From contig CM055100.1 in assembly GCA_029204225.1 (NCBI GenBank), forward strand, positions 8,942,713 through 9,006,712: DNA of 64,000 nt. Direction: 5' to 3'. The notes below the pieces were generated by a model that searched no databases, was not told where the DNA came from, and saw nothing but the letters and a program-made list of their open reading frames with translations. Numbering within the stretch: the stretch's first letter is position 1; each line of letters opens with the position of its first letter. Shown here one piece after another: positions 24,501 through 36,425 of this stretch. This DNA is from Diphasiastrum complanatum (Eukaryota > Streptophyta > Lycopodiopsida > Lycopodiales > Lycopodiaceae). The translations under genes were made by a program, and so were the position numbers.

Positions 24501-25010
24501 TCCGCAATGACTTTGAACTTTTCGTTCACATCCTTCACAAAGCAATAATCATGGGCAAATTCTACTGATGACACCAACAGAAAGTAGATTTTTTTTCAAA
24601 CCTGGTATGTAAAGTACCTCCGTGATCAACCTACTTTTGCCATCAGGTAGTTGGATTGAAACGGTGCCTATTCCCTTGATCTTGCATACATCACCATTTG
24701 CTTGTGAAACAGACGTTCCATTATCCAACAATTTCAAGCTACTGAACCAATCCTTGTTACCTATCATGTGTCTTGTGGCTCTTGAGTCAATGTACCACGC
24801 TTGATCATCTTGATTAGATGACAATGCTGATATAAAGATGCTAGAGTCTTCAATCTCACCCTCATCGACAAGGTTACTTGCTTGCTTTGGTTTTCCCTTG
24901 TTTGATTTCACCAGGAATTTCCAACATTCGCTCTTCCATGGACCTTTTTGCCGCAATGGAAGCATTTGCCCTTCTTCTTGATCTTGCTTATTGACATTGT
25001 TTATTTTAAA
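21559..25010 (-). pseudogene. Decayed copia gag-pol, nearly complete domain order
   Basis: Read from 24965 down, a degenerate knuckle (CFHCGK, then a frameshift, His replaced by Pro) leads to a protease whose motif is DSRATRH instead of DSGATRH. A pre-integrase LWHKRLGHLN follows, then an integrase core with HTD, SDSGGEY and NGVAEHKN (24577-23720). The integrase tail is at 23650-23243. Reverse transcriptase (23087-22395) has YVDDL, and RNase H (22350-21614) has TTEAEY and ARTKHIEIQYH. At least five frame breaks separate the blocks. The purine tract GAGGGAGAGAG at 21559-21572 is a candidate polypurine tract. The gag N-terminus is missing. This family differs from the element at 2141-6341. Confidence 0.85.
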
Positions 25011-25032
25011 TAAAGATCAATCATTAGAACAA

Positions 25033-25808
25033 TGTTGATGATCTGATTTCACACGTGTGGAGCCTGTTCCCACGTGTAAAAGAAAGTACTTTTCATACTT
25101 GTATATATCTAATTTGATTTTGTACCAGTCTAGTTAGTGTGAACATGATATGACTAATTTTTAGTCAAGTTGACTAGTCATCTAGAAATTAGCTTTTCCT
25201 TGCATGTGCATTAGTAAATGCTCCCACATGGCAAGTGGATGTTCACACGTGTGTATAGAGTTCTAGAAGATAATAGTTGACCATTTTCCTTAGATCCTAT
25301 TTTGTAGAGAATATTCCTATATTCTAGGAGACTAGCTCTTTGGATTTTAGCCATATTCTAGAAGGTCAACTTTGGATAAGGATCAAGGATGGATCAAATG
25401 GATAGATCTGAGTGATGTGGCACTTTTCACACGTGTGAAGACCTGCTGGACTATACCAGACTCGTGGATGTACTTAATCCATAGAAGGATCATCATTTTG
25501 CTAAGAGATTGATGAGACTTTTGCATTCTACACTTTTGTGAGATTTCTGGTCATTAGAATTGTGATTTCTATGAATGATTGCTATCAAGGACTACAGTAC
25601 TTGTTGTTTCACGTGCAGGCCGTACTATGGACAGTACTCCACATATGTGAGGCCGCTTTCACTAATTTATGAAGTTTTAATATATTGCTCTTGCTATAAT
25701 CTAAGTGTAGTGAATCTAGATCAAGATCTAATGTGTAGAACTTGATAGATCCATTGATTAGGCAACCAATAACTCTCTATGATTGTTAAGTACAATTATT
25801 ATTGTCCT
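25033..25808 (+). repeat. Copia LTR, 3' end truncated
   Basis: Starts TGTTGATGATCTG. Its last 110 bp (GATCAAGATCTA, AACTTGATAGATC, AATAACTCT, GTACAAT, TTGTCCTTT) match the LTR end just before the primer-binding site at 61455. It stops about 20 bp short of that end. It contains several CACGTG cores (25052, 25071, 25246, 25430), one in the perfect palindrome TTCACACGTGTGAA. Confidence 0.6.
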
Positions 25809-26535
25809 TTAAACTGAAAAAACTTGATGGTCTTTTGAAGTCTCTAGACTTCGATCCTACTCAACCAGACTGCAATGTCTACATTAAAAGAGTAGGAAAG
25901 AATTTTGTGATACTGACTATCTTCGTGGATGATTATCTAATGATAGAAAATTTCTTGATGCTGATCAAAGACACGAAGAGTCAGATTTTTGAAAGCTACA
26001 AAATCACAGACCTTGGAGAAGCAACAAAATATCTCGGGCTGGAGATCGGAATAGATCAAACAAAGGACGAAATGCACTTGAGTCAATCAGAATATGCCAG
26101 AAAAGTGTTAAGGCAGTACCACATGATGGACTGATGATAGCTGGAGCCAAGCTCACGAAGCATGATTGCCCAAAAACAAAAGAGGAAGAACAGAAGATGA
26201 CAAGTATACCCTACCAAAACTTAATCGGTAGTCTGATGTACCTGACAATTTGTACTAGACTCGATTTAGCTTTTTCTATTTACGCCTTGAGCCAATGCTC
26301 TTCCAATCTTGGCCTGGCACATTGGCAAATGGCAAAGTGAATCCTACAGTATCTGAAGGGTACCCAGAATATGGGATTAACCTACAAAGCTGAAAACCAA
26401 GAAAAAATATTCGAGCTACACCACTACATTGATGCAAGCTGGGCGAGCTGCAAAGATGACAGCAAGTCCATCACTGGAGGATGTACAATAGCGTGCGGAA
26501 CTACAATCAGCTAGATATGCAAAAAGCAAACCTTG
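25802..26535 (+). pseudogene. Copia reverse transcriptase/RNase H fragment
   Basis: Two open stretches give the reverse transcriptase palm (FVDDYLM in place of YVDDxLL), the TDLGEATKYLGLEI block, YARKVL, and PYQNLIGSLMYLTICTRLD. After a stop at 26340 they continue through KGTQNMGL and a weak RNase H start (YIDASWASCKDDSKS). Gag, protease and integrase are missing. The fragment follows the truncated LTR directly, so an internal deletion has joined the LTR to the pol end. Confidence 0.75.
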
Positions 26536-28263
26536 GTATGTCGCAGCTTATCCATTACATCTTGTAGAATCAATAATGATTCCATTCTAATCTTTCACAT
26601 TGCATAATTGGAAGATGTTAATCTCTCACTATGCTCCAAGAAATGTGAACCAGATGAAGACATCTTCTCTATGAGAAATTCTAGTAATGATAATAAAATG
26701 GAGTTGAAAGGATGCTGCTTACTATCTCAATCTAGGATCTAACACTGATGTTGATCCAATCTATAAGTCTAGCAACAGATGTGAGAACAAATTCTCAACA
26801 CAGAAAATCAATCTATCTTGAATTTGGATCTTGCTTCAGTCATAAAAAAGAAGCACATGCAAGTAAGAAGTCTATCTCTCCCACGAGTTTCAAAGTACTG
26901 ATAAACTCTCTAGGAACTTACTTTCAACTCAAACACAGTAATTTGTGTGAAATGAAAAGTCTAAGACCTCAGAACACTCACTTCTATCCAATTATACTTG
27001 ATTGACAGTGAAAAATGGTGAAAAGAACTGATGTGTGCTCACTTTGGCATATCCCACGAGTTGAGTACTCAATCAAACTCTCTAATTGCCTAAAACTCTT
27101 CTAAAAACAAATCAAATTGATTTAGAAACACAAGCAACACAAGGCTACTCTTCAATACCTATCCAACAAGATATAGAACATCAAATTTGTATCAAATCTA
27201 GAAAAGTAGCACTCATTTAATGAGGGCTGATTTCACACGTGTGAGCTCTATGTCCGTACAAGGCTGTGCTGGAGCAGATCAGGCTCGTTTTGATCCACTT
27301 ATGATCCACAAATAGCTTGTCTCTCAACGAGTTTGAATCCCTCTCCCAAATCCGAGTTCTTGCAAGCAAAAGCACTAAAGATCTGATGTAGATACCATGT
27401 GAAGTTTTTAGCACGTGTGAACTTCATCACACACCCTACAGGATCTTACTGAGGTGTTGTGATTGCACAAGATTGATCAAGAACAGTATACTTGAAAAAT
27501 CTATGACAAGAGCACAATGGCATACATCTGATGAAAAAATCTAACTTCTCACTATGAGAATTGAATGTCAGAAATAATTCTAAGTGCTCAGTATGGGAAA
27601 AACAACCTGCTCTCGGGTAGAGAGAGAAAATTAATGATGAAAAACTCGGGTAGAGAGAGAATGAGTCTAGAACACCAAAATCTCATTATTCACAATATGG
27701 CAAAACGTGCCAAGCTTTCCCTACATGAGAGAGACTCGAATTCCTACAACGGAGTTACATGGAAAGTCCACTTAACTGAACTAATTCACCTTCCGGAGAT
27801 CCACATGTGTAACTGCATGCATGGATGTTGCATGTACTGCATGTCAACTCATAAAACTGCCTAGACATGTGTAGATCACAGAAACCAGTTTGCATGTTGC
27901 ATGCATTGATTGCATGTGGCTTGCATGCATACAGTATGACATTGCATGCTATCTAAACTTCTGCATGTCATCAAAATTGAATCTATCTAACTCAAATCCG
28001 ACCTATACTAGAAGGTTATGTGCTCAATTCACATATCTTTTATGTACAGCATGAAATTTAGTGGAAATGACCATGGACATGGCCCCAAACTCGAGATAGG
28101 AAGATAATATTTTAATAATCTTCACATAATTGACTAGTCCAGGTGATGCAGGTAAGGCCATACGCTATTGATTATTCAGTGCGTCATACCTCGGTGCCGC
28201 ATTTGGTGCCCCTTGATGATATGGATAAGAAGTCAGATAAGAACTCCTTTTCTGTTGGACAAT
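26536..28263. other. Intergenic/TE-derived, no gene recognised
   Basis: Contains another CACACGTGTGA site near 27233-27243 and a short duplication, CTCGGGTAGAGAGAGAA, at about 27613 and 27645. No coding frame is supported. A dense GCATG cluster is listed separately. Confidence 0.4.
27814..27968 (+). repeat. Cluster of ten GCATG / RY-like motifs
   Basis: Ten GCATG words occur in about 155 bp, many as TGCATGC or CATGCATG. This matches the RY element recognised by plant B3-domain factors, but may be simple sequence drift. No gene lies next to it. Confidence 0.55.
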
Positions 28264-29534
28264 CTAGGGGCTAAATGAGCAAAATGCTGTATCGTGCGAT
28301 ATTGCATTGCACAAATGGCAAAATCTATGGGTCAGTCTCAGATTTTGCTTTAGGATCGGACACTCGTTCACTATATGGTTTTGTGTGCATATTGAACACC
28401 ATACATTTTCACATCGGGGATACTGTAGCTGATTTTGTTCTGGTAGATTTGGCATTGCTACTACAGCTCCATGTAAGACTTTTATTTTCTGATCAAATTG
28501 TGTCGTAAGCTGCTCCATCTGCTGATTGTGTAATTTTGTCATATGTTCCAACGGTAGTTCTATGGATAGAGTGGAAGCATTTGATGATGACAATGCTATC
28601 GAGGGAGTAGGAGTATGGGTGGATGGATATTCGTCGTCTAATCTCTCATCTTCTTCCCTGGTGGCATCCTTCATAGCTTCTTGCAGAGTAGTGTACTACT
28701 CCCATCGTTTCAGTTCTCTCCTGAGGCTACGCAGTAGTCCTGATAGGAACCACATGATCAGGAGTTAGGGCTGCACTGCACTCGGATCGTAGATGTTTGA
28801 CCCGTTCAATATAGTCCCTGACCCTTTCTCTTTTTTCCATCAGGAACTTGCTGAGCAGAAAAAATGGGTCTTCTAGGAACTTCCTTGGTTTAAAGCGCAT
28901 GATGAGAGCTACTTTAACCGCTTCCCAGGTGGATTTCTCTTTATCTGACAGATTAAAAAACCAATCTTGAGACACCGCTACTAGTGACATGGGGAACATC
29001 ATCAACTTCTCTATAGGTGTTCGATCGCTGTAGATTTCACAAGCTTGCTCGTAGATTTGGAGGAAGCGGATGAGATCTGATGATCCGTCGTATTTTGGTA
29101 TCTCCATCCAATGTGCCCTCTAGACTGCTTGCAAGGGAGCGACAGGTACGAGTTGACCCATTGGAGTTGACACTGGTTTTGATTCTGTCTCTTGTTGCGT
29201 AGCTGCTAATCCGAGAAGGTGTGGTGCTTGATTCGCTGTCCTTCTTGCTACTAACCATCCATATCTCATATTCATCCAATGGTGGAGTCCAAAGATAGTT
29301 GGATCTTACTTGTACAATGGGATGCAATCTGGATCTTATGGATTTGATCAAACTGATAGGCCGGTGTTGAGAATTCAAGCCTTGTACAGTGGTTTTTTCT
29401 TGATAACATTTTACTCCTTGCACTGATTGTCCTAAGATTTTGATAGTAGCTGGATCTGATACAGATCTAGTTTGCGAGAGTTCTTTAGTGTGAGGGTTGG
29501 TTGTGTGAGGGTTTTTTAGCTGTTTTGCAGACAA
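28264..29534 (-). pseudogene. Gypsy-type gag relic with two zinc knuckles
   Basis: From 29534 downward, a Ser/Thr-rich N-terminal segment passes by a frameshift into a gag core (KYDGSSDLIRFLQIYE, DWFFNL, RFKPRKFLED, DYIERVKHLRSE) at 29107-28727. A second break leads to an acidic/Gln-rich segment and two Cys/His clusters, CSICTQNHIVNEC and CHLCNAISHDTAFC, near 28300-28390. The order matches the relic at 8230-9320. Its leader and a probable primer-binding site lie upstream to 30424. Pol does not follow in the same direction. Confidence 0.7.
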
Positions 29535-30065
29535 AAAACCTTCATTTTCTCAGTTGGAATCTTCACCAATACTCAGTACTAACTCTCGCAGACTTCTTTA
29601 CTAATGGAAATTGACATTCTGGATCGATTGAAATGGTCTGCAAAAGTTTTCTCTAGAAGGATTTGCTGGATCTTCACTTTTTAGTGATTTTTTAACACTT
29701 AAACCCAATTTTCTGCTCACTAAAGTCAAACTAGCTCTTGTAGACTCTTTTGTGTCCTAGTCCCACTGAGATGGAACTTTAGAATTCTCTGCGAGAGTTC
29801 TTGACCACGAGAACTGAAAATTTTAGTGTCTGCGAGGGTTCTTTCGTATTTTCTCATCTTTTTTCCACTGAGAACTCTCACACATGCACTTACATAGTGA
29901 ACTAACTCTCGCAAGCTTTTCTGTGTCCTAGCCTCACTGAGATGGAACTTCAAAGGACTCTACGAGAGTTCTGGTGAAGATTTACATTCTATAAGGAATT
30001 TTTGAATTTTTATGATTTTTTCTCTGATTTTTGCAATCTACCTAGAATTAACTCTCACAGGCTTC
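29466..30065 (-). repeat. Leader with about eight alternating AACTCTCGCAGA motifs
   Basis: Copies of AACTCTCGCARR or its complement lie at about 29470, 29581, 29731, 29791, 29827, 29904, 29959 and 30049, in both orientations. Two about 84-bp direct repeats (from about 29729 and 29903) each contain CACTGAGATGGAACTT and end in an inverted copy of the motif, so the RNA could fold into several hairpins. The region lies between the presumed PBS and gag of the minus-strand element. Confidence 0.65.
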
Positions 30066-30402
30066 TATGCAGGTCTGGGACAGTACCCTGGAGGTACTGC
30101 CAATCATGCAAGGGTTATCTCCCACTGGTTTGGAGAAAACAAAATCTGATACAAATTTTGGCTCTTTTTCTCTCCAAAATATAGATTGGTGTGTTTTTTG
30201 GGTTTTCTCAAGATTTGGTTTGGATGTCAAGCCCTTAGAGACTGTTCAGGGTCTCCTCTACCCTCTCACACTCCGCTGCTAGCTGTGAATAGTCCAAACA
30301 CAGAAAAATATTGAAAACTAACTTTAAACACCCAAAAATCTACCTAAAACTACTCCAAAAAACAAGAAATAGCTAAAATACAACTATACTAGTTAGTAGA
30401 AA

Positions 30403-30424
30403 CCTATCCCTGACAACGACACCA
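30403..30424 (-). promoter_or_regulatory. Candidate primer-binding site of the minus-strand gypsy
   Basis: On the minus strand the sequence reads TGGTGTCGTTGTCAGGGA. It resembles the TGGCGCCGTTGCCGGGGA type PBS known from plant gypsy elements, with three transitions and one other change. It sits upstream of the leader and gag in the right orientation. Confidence 0.5.
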
Positions 30425-30499
30425 CTATAGGGTTGAAGATCTCGTGTAGTATTAGCCCTCCCGCTAAGACATCACCTTCTAGAAGTCATCACCTATTCG

Positions 30500-33145
30500 G
30501 ACGATTCCTACAAAGAAAGCTAAACGCAAATCAAAGGTTAATCTCTTTGAACAAGAGAAAAATGATGAAGTCTAGCATGATATGATAGATCATTTCAAAC
30601 ACTATACTTTGGATGATGTTGTTATTATATTACCAAAAGCTCATCGTAAACCTGATGAACAAGCGTCATAAATGCAAGAAGTGTATGATGGACCAGCTAA
30701 GATGCTAAGACTCAGCCTATGAATCTTGTTGAACTAGGAGAGGTTGAGAAGATCGTTCAAGTTGGAACACAACCTATGACAGAACAATTTCAAGTGTTGA
30801 GGAAGTTGCTAATCAAATATCAAGACTGCTTTGGTTGGACATACAAGGATTGAAAGGATTTCCTACTTCGATTGCTGAGTATACTATTCTTTTGATACCT
30901 GATGAAGTTTCAAAAGTGACAAAATTCGATTGTTGTAATCTGAATGTTACCGATCTTATCAAGAAAGAGTTACAGAGGTTACTAGAAACAAATTTCATTT
31001 ATGAAATTGAGCATATTGAATGGGTTTCACCAATTGTCGTCGTTCCTAAGAAAAATGGAAAGATGAAAATTTGTGTGAATCTAAAGGCCTTGAATTAAGT
31101 AATACGCAAATATCACTTTTCGTTACCTTTTACATAAAGCATATTGGATCGCCTTGCTAGAGCGAAAGCCTATAAATTTTTGGATGGATTCAGTGGCTAT
31201 AACCAAGTTAAAATTGTACCTACGGGTCAACATAAAATAGCTTTTGCAACAGAATGAGGAACATATGCTTATAAAGTCATGCCATTTGGACTATGCAATG
31301 CACCTAGTTCATTTCAGCGGATTATGCAATTTTCTTTCAAGGAGTATTTGCAGAAATTTCTTGAAATTTACTTGGATGATCTTGGAGTCCATAGAGCTAA
31401 TACAAACCATCTGGATCGTTTGGAGAAAGCATTTGAACGTTCTCACAAGTATCGGATTTTCTTAAATCTAGAAAAGTGTAAGATTTGGGTTACTCATGAA
31501 GTTGTTCTTGGACATGTGATATCAAGACATGGAATCGCTACAAATTATTCCAAAATCAAGGCCATTGTGGAGTTACCTCCACCATGAGCAATTTGAGGAG
31601 TTTACATTTTTATGGGTGATGCAAATTATTGTCGGATATTTATTCTATTCTTTGCGTATTTGGCACGACCTATATATAAGCTTACCATTGTACCAATGTT
31701 GACAACTGAGACGTTTGGAAGCATTTGAGAAATTGAAAAAAACCTTAGTTTTTGCATCGATTCTATGAGCTCCAAAGTGGATTATTGAATTCCATGTGCA
31801 TACTGACGCATCAAAATATGCCATTGGATCAGTTTTGATGCAACAAGGAAAATACAAGAAGAATTATCAGATTTTTAAGTTGACAACTTAGTGATTCAAA
31901 GAAGAATTATTTTACTATGGAACGAGAAGTGTTGGCTATGGTAATTTTAGTGAAGAAATTTCGACATTATTTAGTGGCAACACATTTTGCATTTTATATT
32001 GACCATCAGTCATTGCTTTATCTAGTAAACAAGATATGCAATACGAGACGCATTGCAAGATGGTTATTGTTACTGATTGAATTTGATTTTCGAGTTGTGG
32101 TTCAAAAAGGTAAACAACATTATCTTGCCGATCATGTTTCAAGAATACAGACAACACTTGTCAATACTGAAGTAGATGATGAACTACTAAATGCTGTATT
32201 ATTTTATGTTGAAGTAGTACTTGAGTGAGCAACATATATTGTTGAATATCTAATGTTAGGCCAACCTAACGAATCTTTGACAAAAGTGTAACAAAATTAT
32301 CAATTGATTGTAGGATAATTGTATCAACATGACATGGATGATATTTTGAGAATATGTTTTTTGCCACACAAAGTATCTGATCTAATCATGTTTTCACATG
32401 ATGGAATGGGAGGATGATACTTTTCATCTGATATCAACGTTCAAAAGATTTTGCAATCAGGTTGTTGGTGGCCTACAAATCATAAGGATACATAAAAATA
32501 TATGCAGTCATGTGATGTATGTCAACGAGCATGTCACCCTATATGAAGTAGAACTATGAGCCTTTGCATCCGATTCTGGCATAAGTACCATTTGAGAAAT
32601 GGGGACTTGACTATGTTGGTCCTATTCATCCTGTGGCAAGAGGTTCTCAAGCTAGATATATCATCGTAGCAATAGATTATATGACCAAGTGGGTCGAAGC
32701 AAAAGTAGTATGCAAAGACTACGACTAAGTTCTTATATGAGCGTATCATTGTTATATTTGGATGTCCTATTGAGATCGTGAGTGATCGTGGAATACACTT
32801 TGTCCATGAAATGATCAAGTGTCTGTTAGAAGTCTTTTTTGTTATTCACCGATTTAGAACTCCGCATTATCCGAGGAGTAATGGACAAGCAAAATCTTCC
32901 AATAAGATTCTCTGCGATATTATGACAAAAACAGTTGAAGCAAGTCATTTTGATTGGAGACACAAACTTCAAGCAACATTATGGGCATTCAGAACAACAT
33001 AGAAAGTTAGCACGAGCCAGACACCATTTCAACTTGTCTATGGTCCCAATCGAATTTTTAGTACCATCTTTATGCATAGCAGCAACAGAATGTTTGGATG
33101 ATGGTAAATTAAAAAAGTATCCAAATTTAAAATGCTTCAAATAAA
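30500..33145 (+). pseudogene. Ty3/gypsy pol relic: RT, RNase H, integrase
   Basis: Reverse transcriptase starts near 30835 (KGFPTSIAEY), with EWVSPIVVVPKKNGK at about 31017-31062, MPFGLCNAPSSF at 31279 and an intact palm YLDD near 31371-31382. RNase H includes EREVLAMV, FYIDHQSL and ADHVSR at 31917-32150. The integrase follows with CDVCQRAC near 32513-32536, a core containing DYVGPIHP near 32611, SDRGIHF at 32781 and HYPRSNGQAKSSN near 32863-32900, then AFRTT. Stops and shifts break nearly every domain. It points the opposite way from the adjacent gag relic, so the two are not one intact element. Confidence 0.8.
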
Positions 33146-33149
33146 TATA

Positions 33150-33870
33150 TTGTAATGTTAAAAAAATATTATATTTTGCAAGAAAATAATTCAAGCTACA
33201 AAAATTTGGTCAATAGATTTTCATAAATAGATTAAAACTAGTTAATATTAAATAATAATACTATTTAAAATAAAATCATTAGATACACAACCACTAAAAT
33301 ACCTAAACAATATTTTTTGCTTACTTAAAACAAAAGTTATAATTTTTTTTTTGAAATTTTAAAAAAAATTTAAATTACAATTCCTGAATTGAAAAAAATA
33401 TTTTTTAAATTATGTTAAAAATTTGAATCAATATTTTTTTAAATTTTAAATTTTTGAAAATCTTTACTTATACCCAAGTAAGTTTATTAAATATCTAAAC
33501 ATTAAATAAACACAAATAAAATTACTTTACAATAATAGAGACTAAATGATTTGTGAAAATATTTAAATCACCTTGAAAAAAATCTAAAAAATCTTTTCAT
33601 TTTCTAACAATATTTTTTTTACAAAAAATATTATAAAAACACATCTAAAATTAAAATACTGTAAACTTGACAAATCGTTATGATTTTAATTTTTGGTAAT
33701 GATTATCAATGTTAATATTTTTAAAATATTTCAAATTCTTAATTTTAGATCGTTAAAAAATAAATTTAAGAACATGAAATTAATTACAAAAAACAGAACA
33801 CAATACATCAAAAAATATAAATGCAATTATTTTTTGAAACAAAAGAGAATTTTTTATTTCCAAAAATCAT
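33150..33870. other. Very AT-rich spacer
   Basis: Poly-A/T runs and no coding signal. It separates the gypsy relic from the 3' end of the methyltransferase-like gene and may hold the left end of that element, but no terminal repeat was found. Confidence 0.45.
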
Positions 33871-33875
33871 CAAGG

Positions 33876-36190
33876 TCATTTACATTTTTTTTTTGTTTTT
33901 TCTTGAGTAGCCACTGTACTTTCAAGTGGTACCTCTTCTGCAATTTTCTCGACTACCGTTACTACATTGTAATCTTGAACCAAGACATCAACAAATTCTC
34001 CTGTGTCGTCTACTTTTTCACTAGCAGGAGGTTGAGGTTCCTTGGACAAGAAAATTATTGTATCCTCGCTGTCTAAACTCTTTCCCACTTCAAATAGTTC
34101 ATCTGTCAAAAATGAAAGAGATTTCATTCTCATTTTGACAAAATCAACTAAATTATTATCTAAATCTGCTACAGCAACATGTCTGTCTTTCTGAACAATA
34201 CATACGCTCGTAGTGCCACTATCGCTAAATAAATCTAAAATCTAATCAGCTGGGTGAGAAAAAATATCAATTAAATAATTAATTAATTGTTGTGGCTTTT
34301 GATAAGGACAAGCCACAGAACCCGTCATTAGATTATTTAAATTGGATACTGAAACAAGTTTCCAAAACTTGTTAGTCCGGAAGTGTTGTAATGAAACATC
34401 GAACGTTTGTCATCCAAAAAATAATAACCGATGGTTATGTTTTCTATTTCATTGCAAAGTCGAGTTCCTCCCGAGTTCCTGACATTGGGCTTGTACCTGA
34501 CATGGAACATTACAAGTAAAATAAGTTTAAAATTTTAACTTTAAAATAAAAAAATAAAAAATAAAAATATGAATTAAAATACAAATTAATAATTTAGGAA
34601 CTTAAAAACTTACTACACAGCATTCTCTATTCCCACATTACAAAAAGTTAGTAGTGTTTTCTGTACTGATGCTGACTGCCAAGAAGAATGAAAAATAACA
34701 ACTCTCCAAATTGGAGAAGTTGTGACTTCAAGAAATCCCTGTATAAAACTATGATTTTCAGTGAATTTAGAGAGGAATCATTATTTAATGATTCCTTCAT
34801 CTGAAATCCATATGGTATATCGACGATGCAGTGTATAAGGTCCTTTTTTTTAAAAAAATTTGAAATTTCTCTACAATCGTCTTTCTCAACTGAGTAAAAG
34901 CATGATTGATCATCGACACTTTTGAAAAGGTAGGTCTCTAATGGATCCTCCTCCGCAATGGTCTCACCCCATGTCAATATCTCTTTGTCCCTTTTTTCTG
35001 CTTTTGCCCTCAGAATATGTCTCTTGAATTACTCTGGAAGGACTTTGTTTTTTTTTGTCTTCGGGAGACTGAAAAGGAAAAAGCTATGCTTAGTATGGGA
35101 GACAAAAAATATATAATAAAATAGGAGACTTAACTTATCAAAAAATAATAATTAAATAAAGAAAAAACTATGCTTAGCATAGGAGACATAGAATATAGAA
35201 AAGAAACAATTAATAAGCACTTATGCTAAGCATGGGTGAACTAAATACCATGTCTCTAAACAAAATCAGAAATGGACTCAAGGATTCATTTCGGCTGCTC
35301 AGAGGATAAAACCTCAAGCACTCATCGAAATCTTGACAATTTAACCTTGTCACAAGGGCATCTTGAACTTTCATAAATAATTTGTGCCTGCATTTAAAAA
35401 ATATAATTTTTAAAAATCCAACCAAATTATGAAAATCACTTTATTACAAAAGATAACATGAAAATAAATATTTAGATTATGACTAGTACCTTTGAAATTC
35501 TTTTCTCATTTCTGCCAGAGAAAATTGACCATCGACAACTCTAGAAAGAGCACTTATTATTAGCTCTAAAGAGCTAATCCCTTGCATGTTCTTCCACTCT
35601 GATATTCTCATTTCTGTGGGGATTGGCTTCAGAATTTGAGTGCTCACAATTTTTTTTTGTTGACTTTGAACAGGTTGGTCTTTTATTTGAAAAGTTTCTC
35701 ATTTATCAAAAAATTTATCAACAAGGGCCCACACCTGAAATAAAAAAAAAATTCTTTGATAAGGAACTTAGGGAATATTAAAATTGAGTTCAAAATTTTA
35801 GTCTAATAAAGACAATTTAAAAGGATTACAACATATATTATGACCAGAGCATTCCATGACGAGCATATCAAAACAAATTACCTGACCACTGGAAAAGCAA
35901 GCTGAAAAAAATTATCGTATTTTGTAAGGCTCTGCATAGGATTTTTCGAATCAAAAGGCATGCATGTCTCTTGAGCATAGAGTGCTTTTAGCTCAAGTTG
36001 ATTCACATCTCCTGCTTTGGAGACTCTCATGTATTCTTTGTGAAAAAATTGTATTCTTTGTATCACGATCATCTTAATCCGGTAGTCCTAATCAATATTA
36101 TGGTCCCAAGCCAATAATTTCACTTCTTTCACTGTCAGGCCAGCAAATGCAATGACACTCACAATTTGAAAGCTTGGAATATGCAGAAAT
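33876..36190 (-). pseudogene. Beta-class amino-DNA-methyltransferase-like gene, spliced, broken
   Basis: Exons on the minus strand: about 36190-35877, about 35740-35492, 35400-35230, about 35060-34614, and 34496-33876. The first three encode an unrecognised N-terminal region (FPFDSKNPMQSL-type and EWKNMQGISSLELI sequences). The fourth has DLIHCIVDIPYGF, which fits motif IV (D/N/S-PP-Y) with Ile for the first Pro, then a frameshift and VVIFHSSWQ. The last has YKPNVRNSGG, NEIENITIG, a KPQQLINYLIDIF block (motif X) and LDLFSDSGTTSV (motif I, AdoMet-binding loop). The order IV-X-I is that of beta-class N6-adenine/N4-cytosine methyltransferases. Lesions: a TAG where Trp is expected at the 34614/34496 junction, a frameshift near 34340 and a TAG at 34242-34244. 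It diverges from the gene at 36997 across a palindrome cluster. Confidence 0.65.
35083..35237. repeat. Three palindrome copies inside a methyltransferase intron
   Basis: GCTATGCTTAGTATGGG, ACTATGCTTAGCATAGGAG and CTTATGCTAAGCATGGGTG lie at about 35083, 35167 and 35219. They are the same palindrome as the cluster at 36426-36941. The first two share flanking AGGAAAAAG / GGGAGACA-like context, about 84 bp apart. Confidence 0.75.
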
Positions 36191-36425
36191 CTTCAACATC
36201 TCAAAATTATCAAAGACAATTGAAAATCAACATAAAAAAAGACTTTTTAAGAAAATTTAAAACACTACCTTAATGAAAATACTGAAAACTTTAATAAAAC
36301 AAGCCATTTTTGTGAAAAATCTTTAAAAAATAAAAGTACAAATTCAACACATTTTTTTACTAAAACATCTCAAAAGAAAAAACTTTTCTCAGACAAAGCG
36401 TTGTAAAACAAGAAAAATACGAGGA

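Noticed and set aside
29581-30060. CRISPR-like array (regularly repeated short motif)
   Set aside because: The motif alternates in orientation, spacing is irregular, and it lies in a plant gypsy leader; no CRISPR context.
33693-34076. A 127-residue plus-strand frame
   Set aside because: It is antisense to the methyltransferase-like gene and mostly AT-rich low-complexity sequence.
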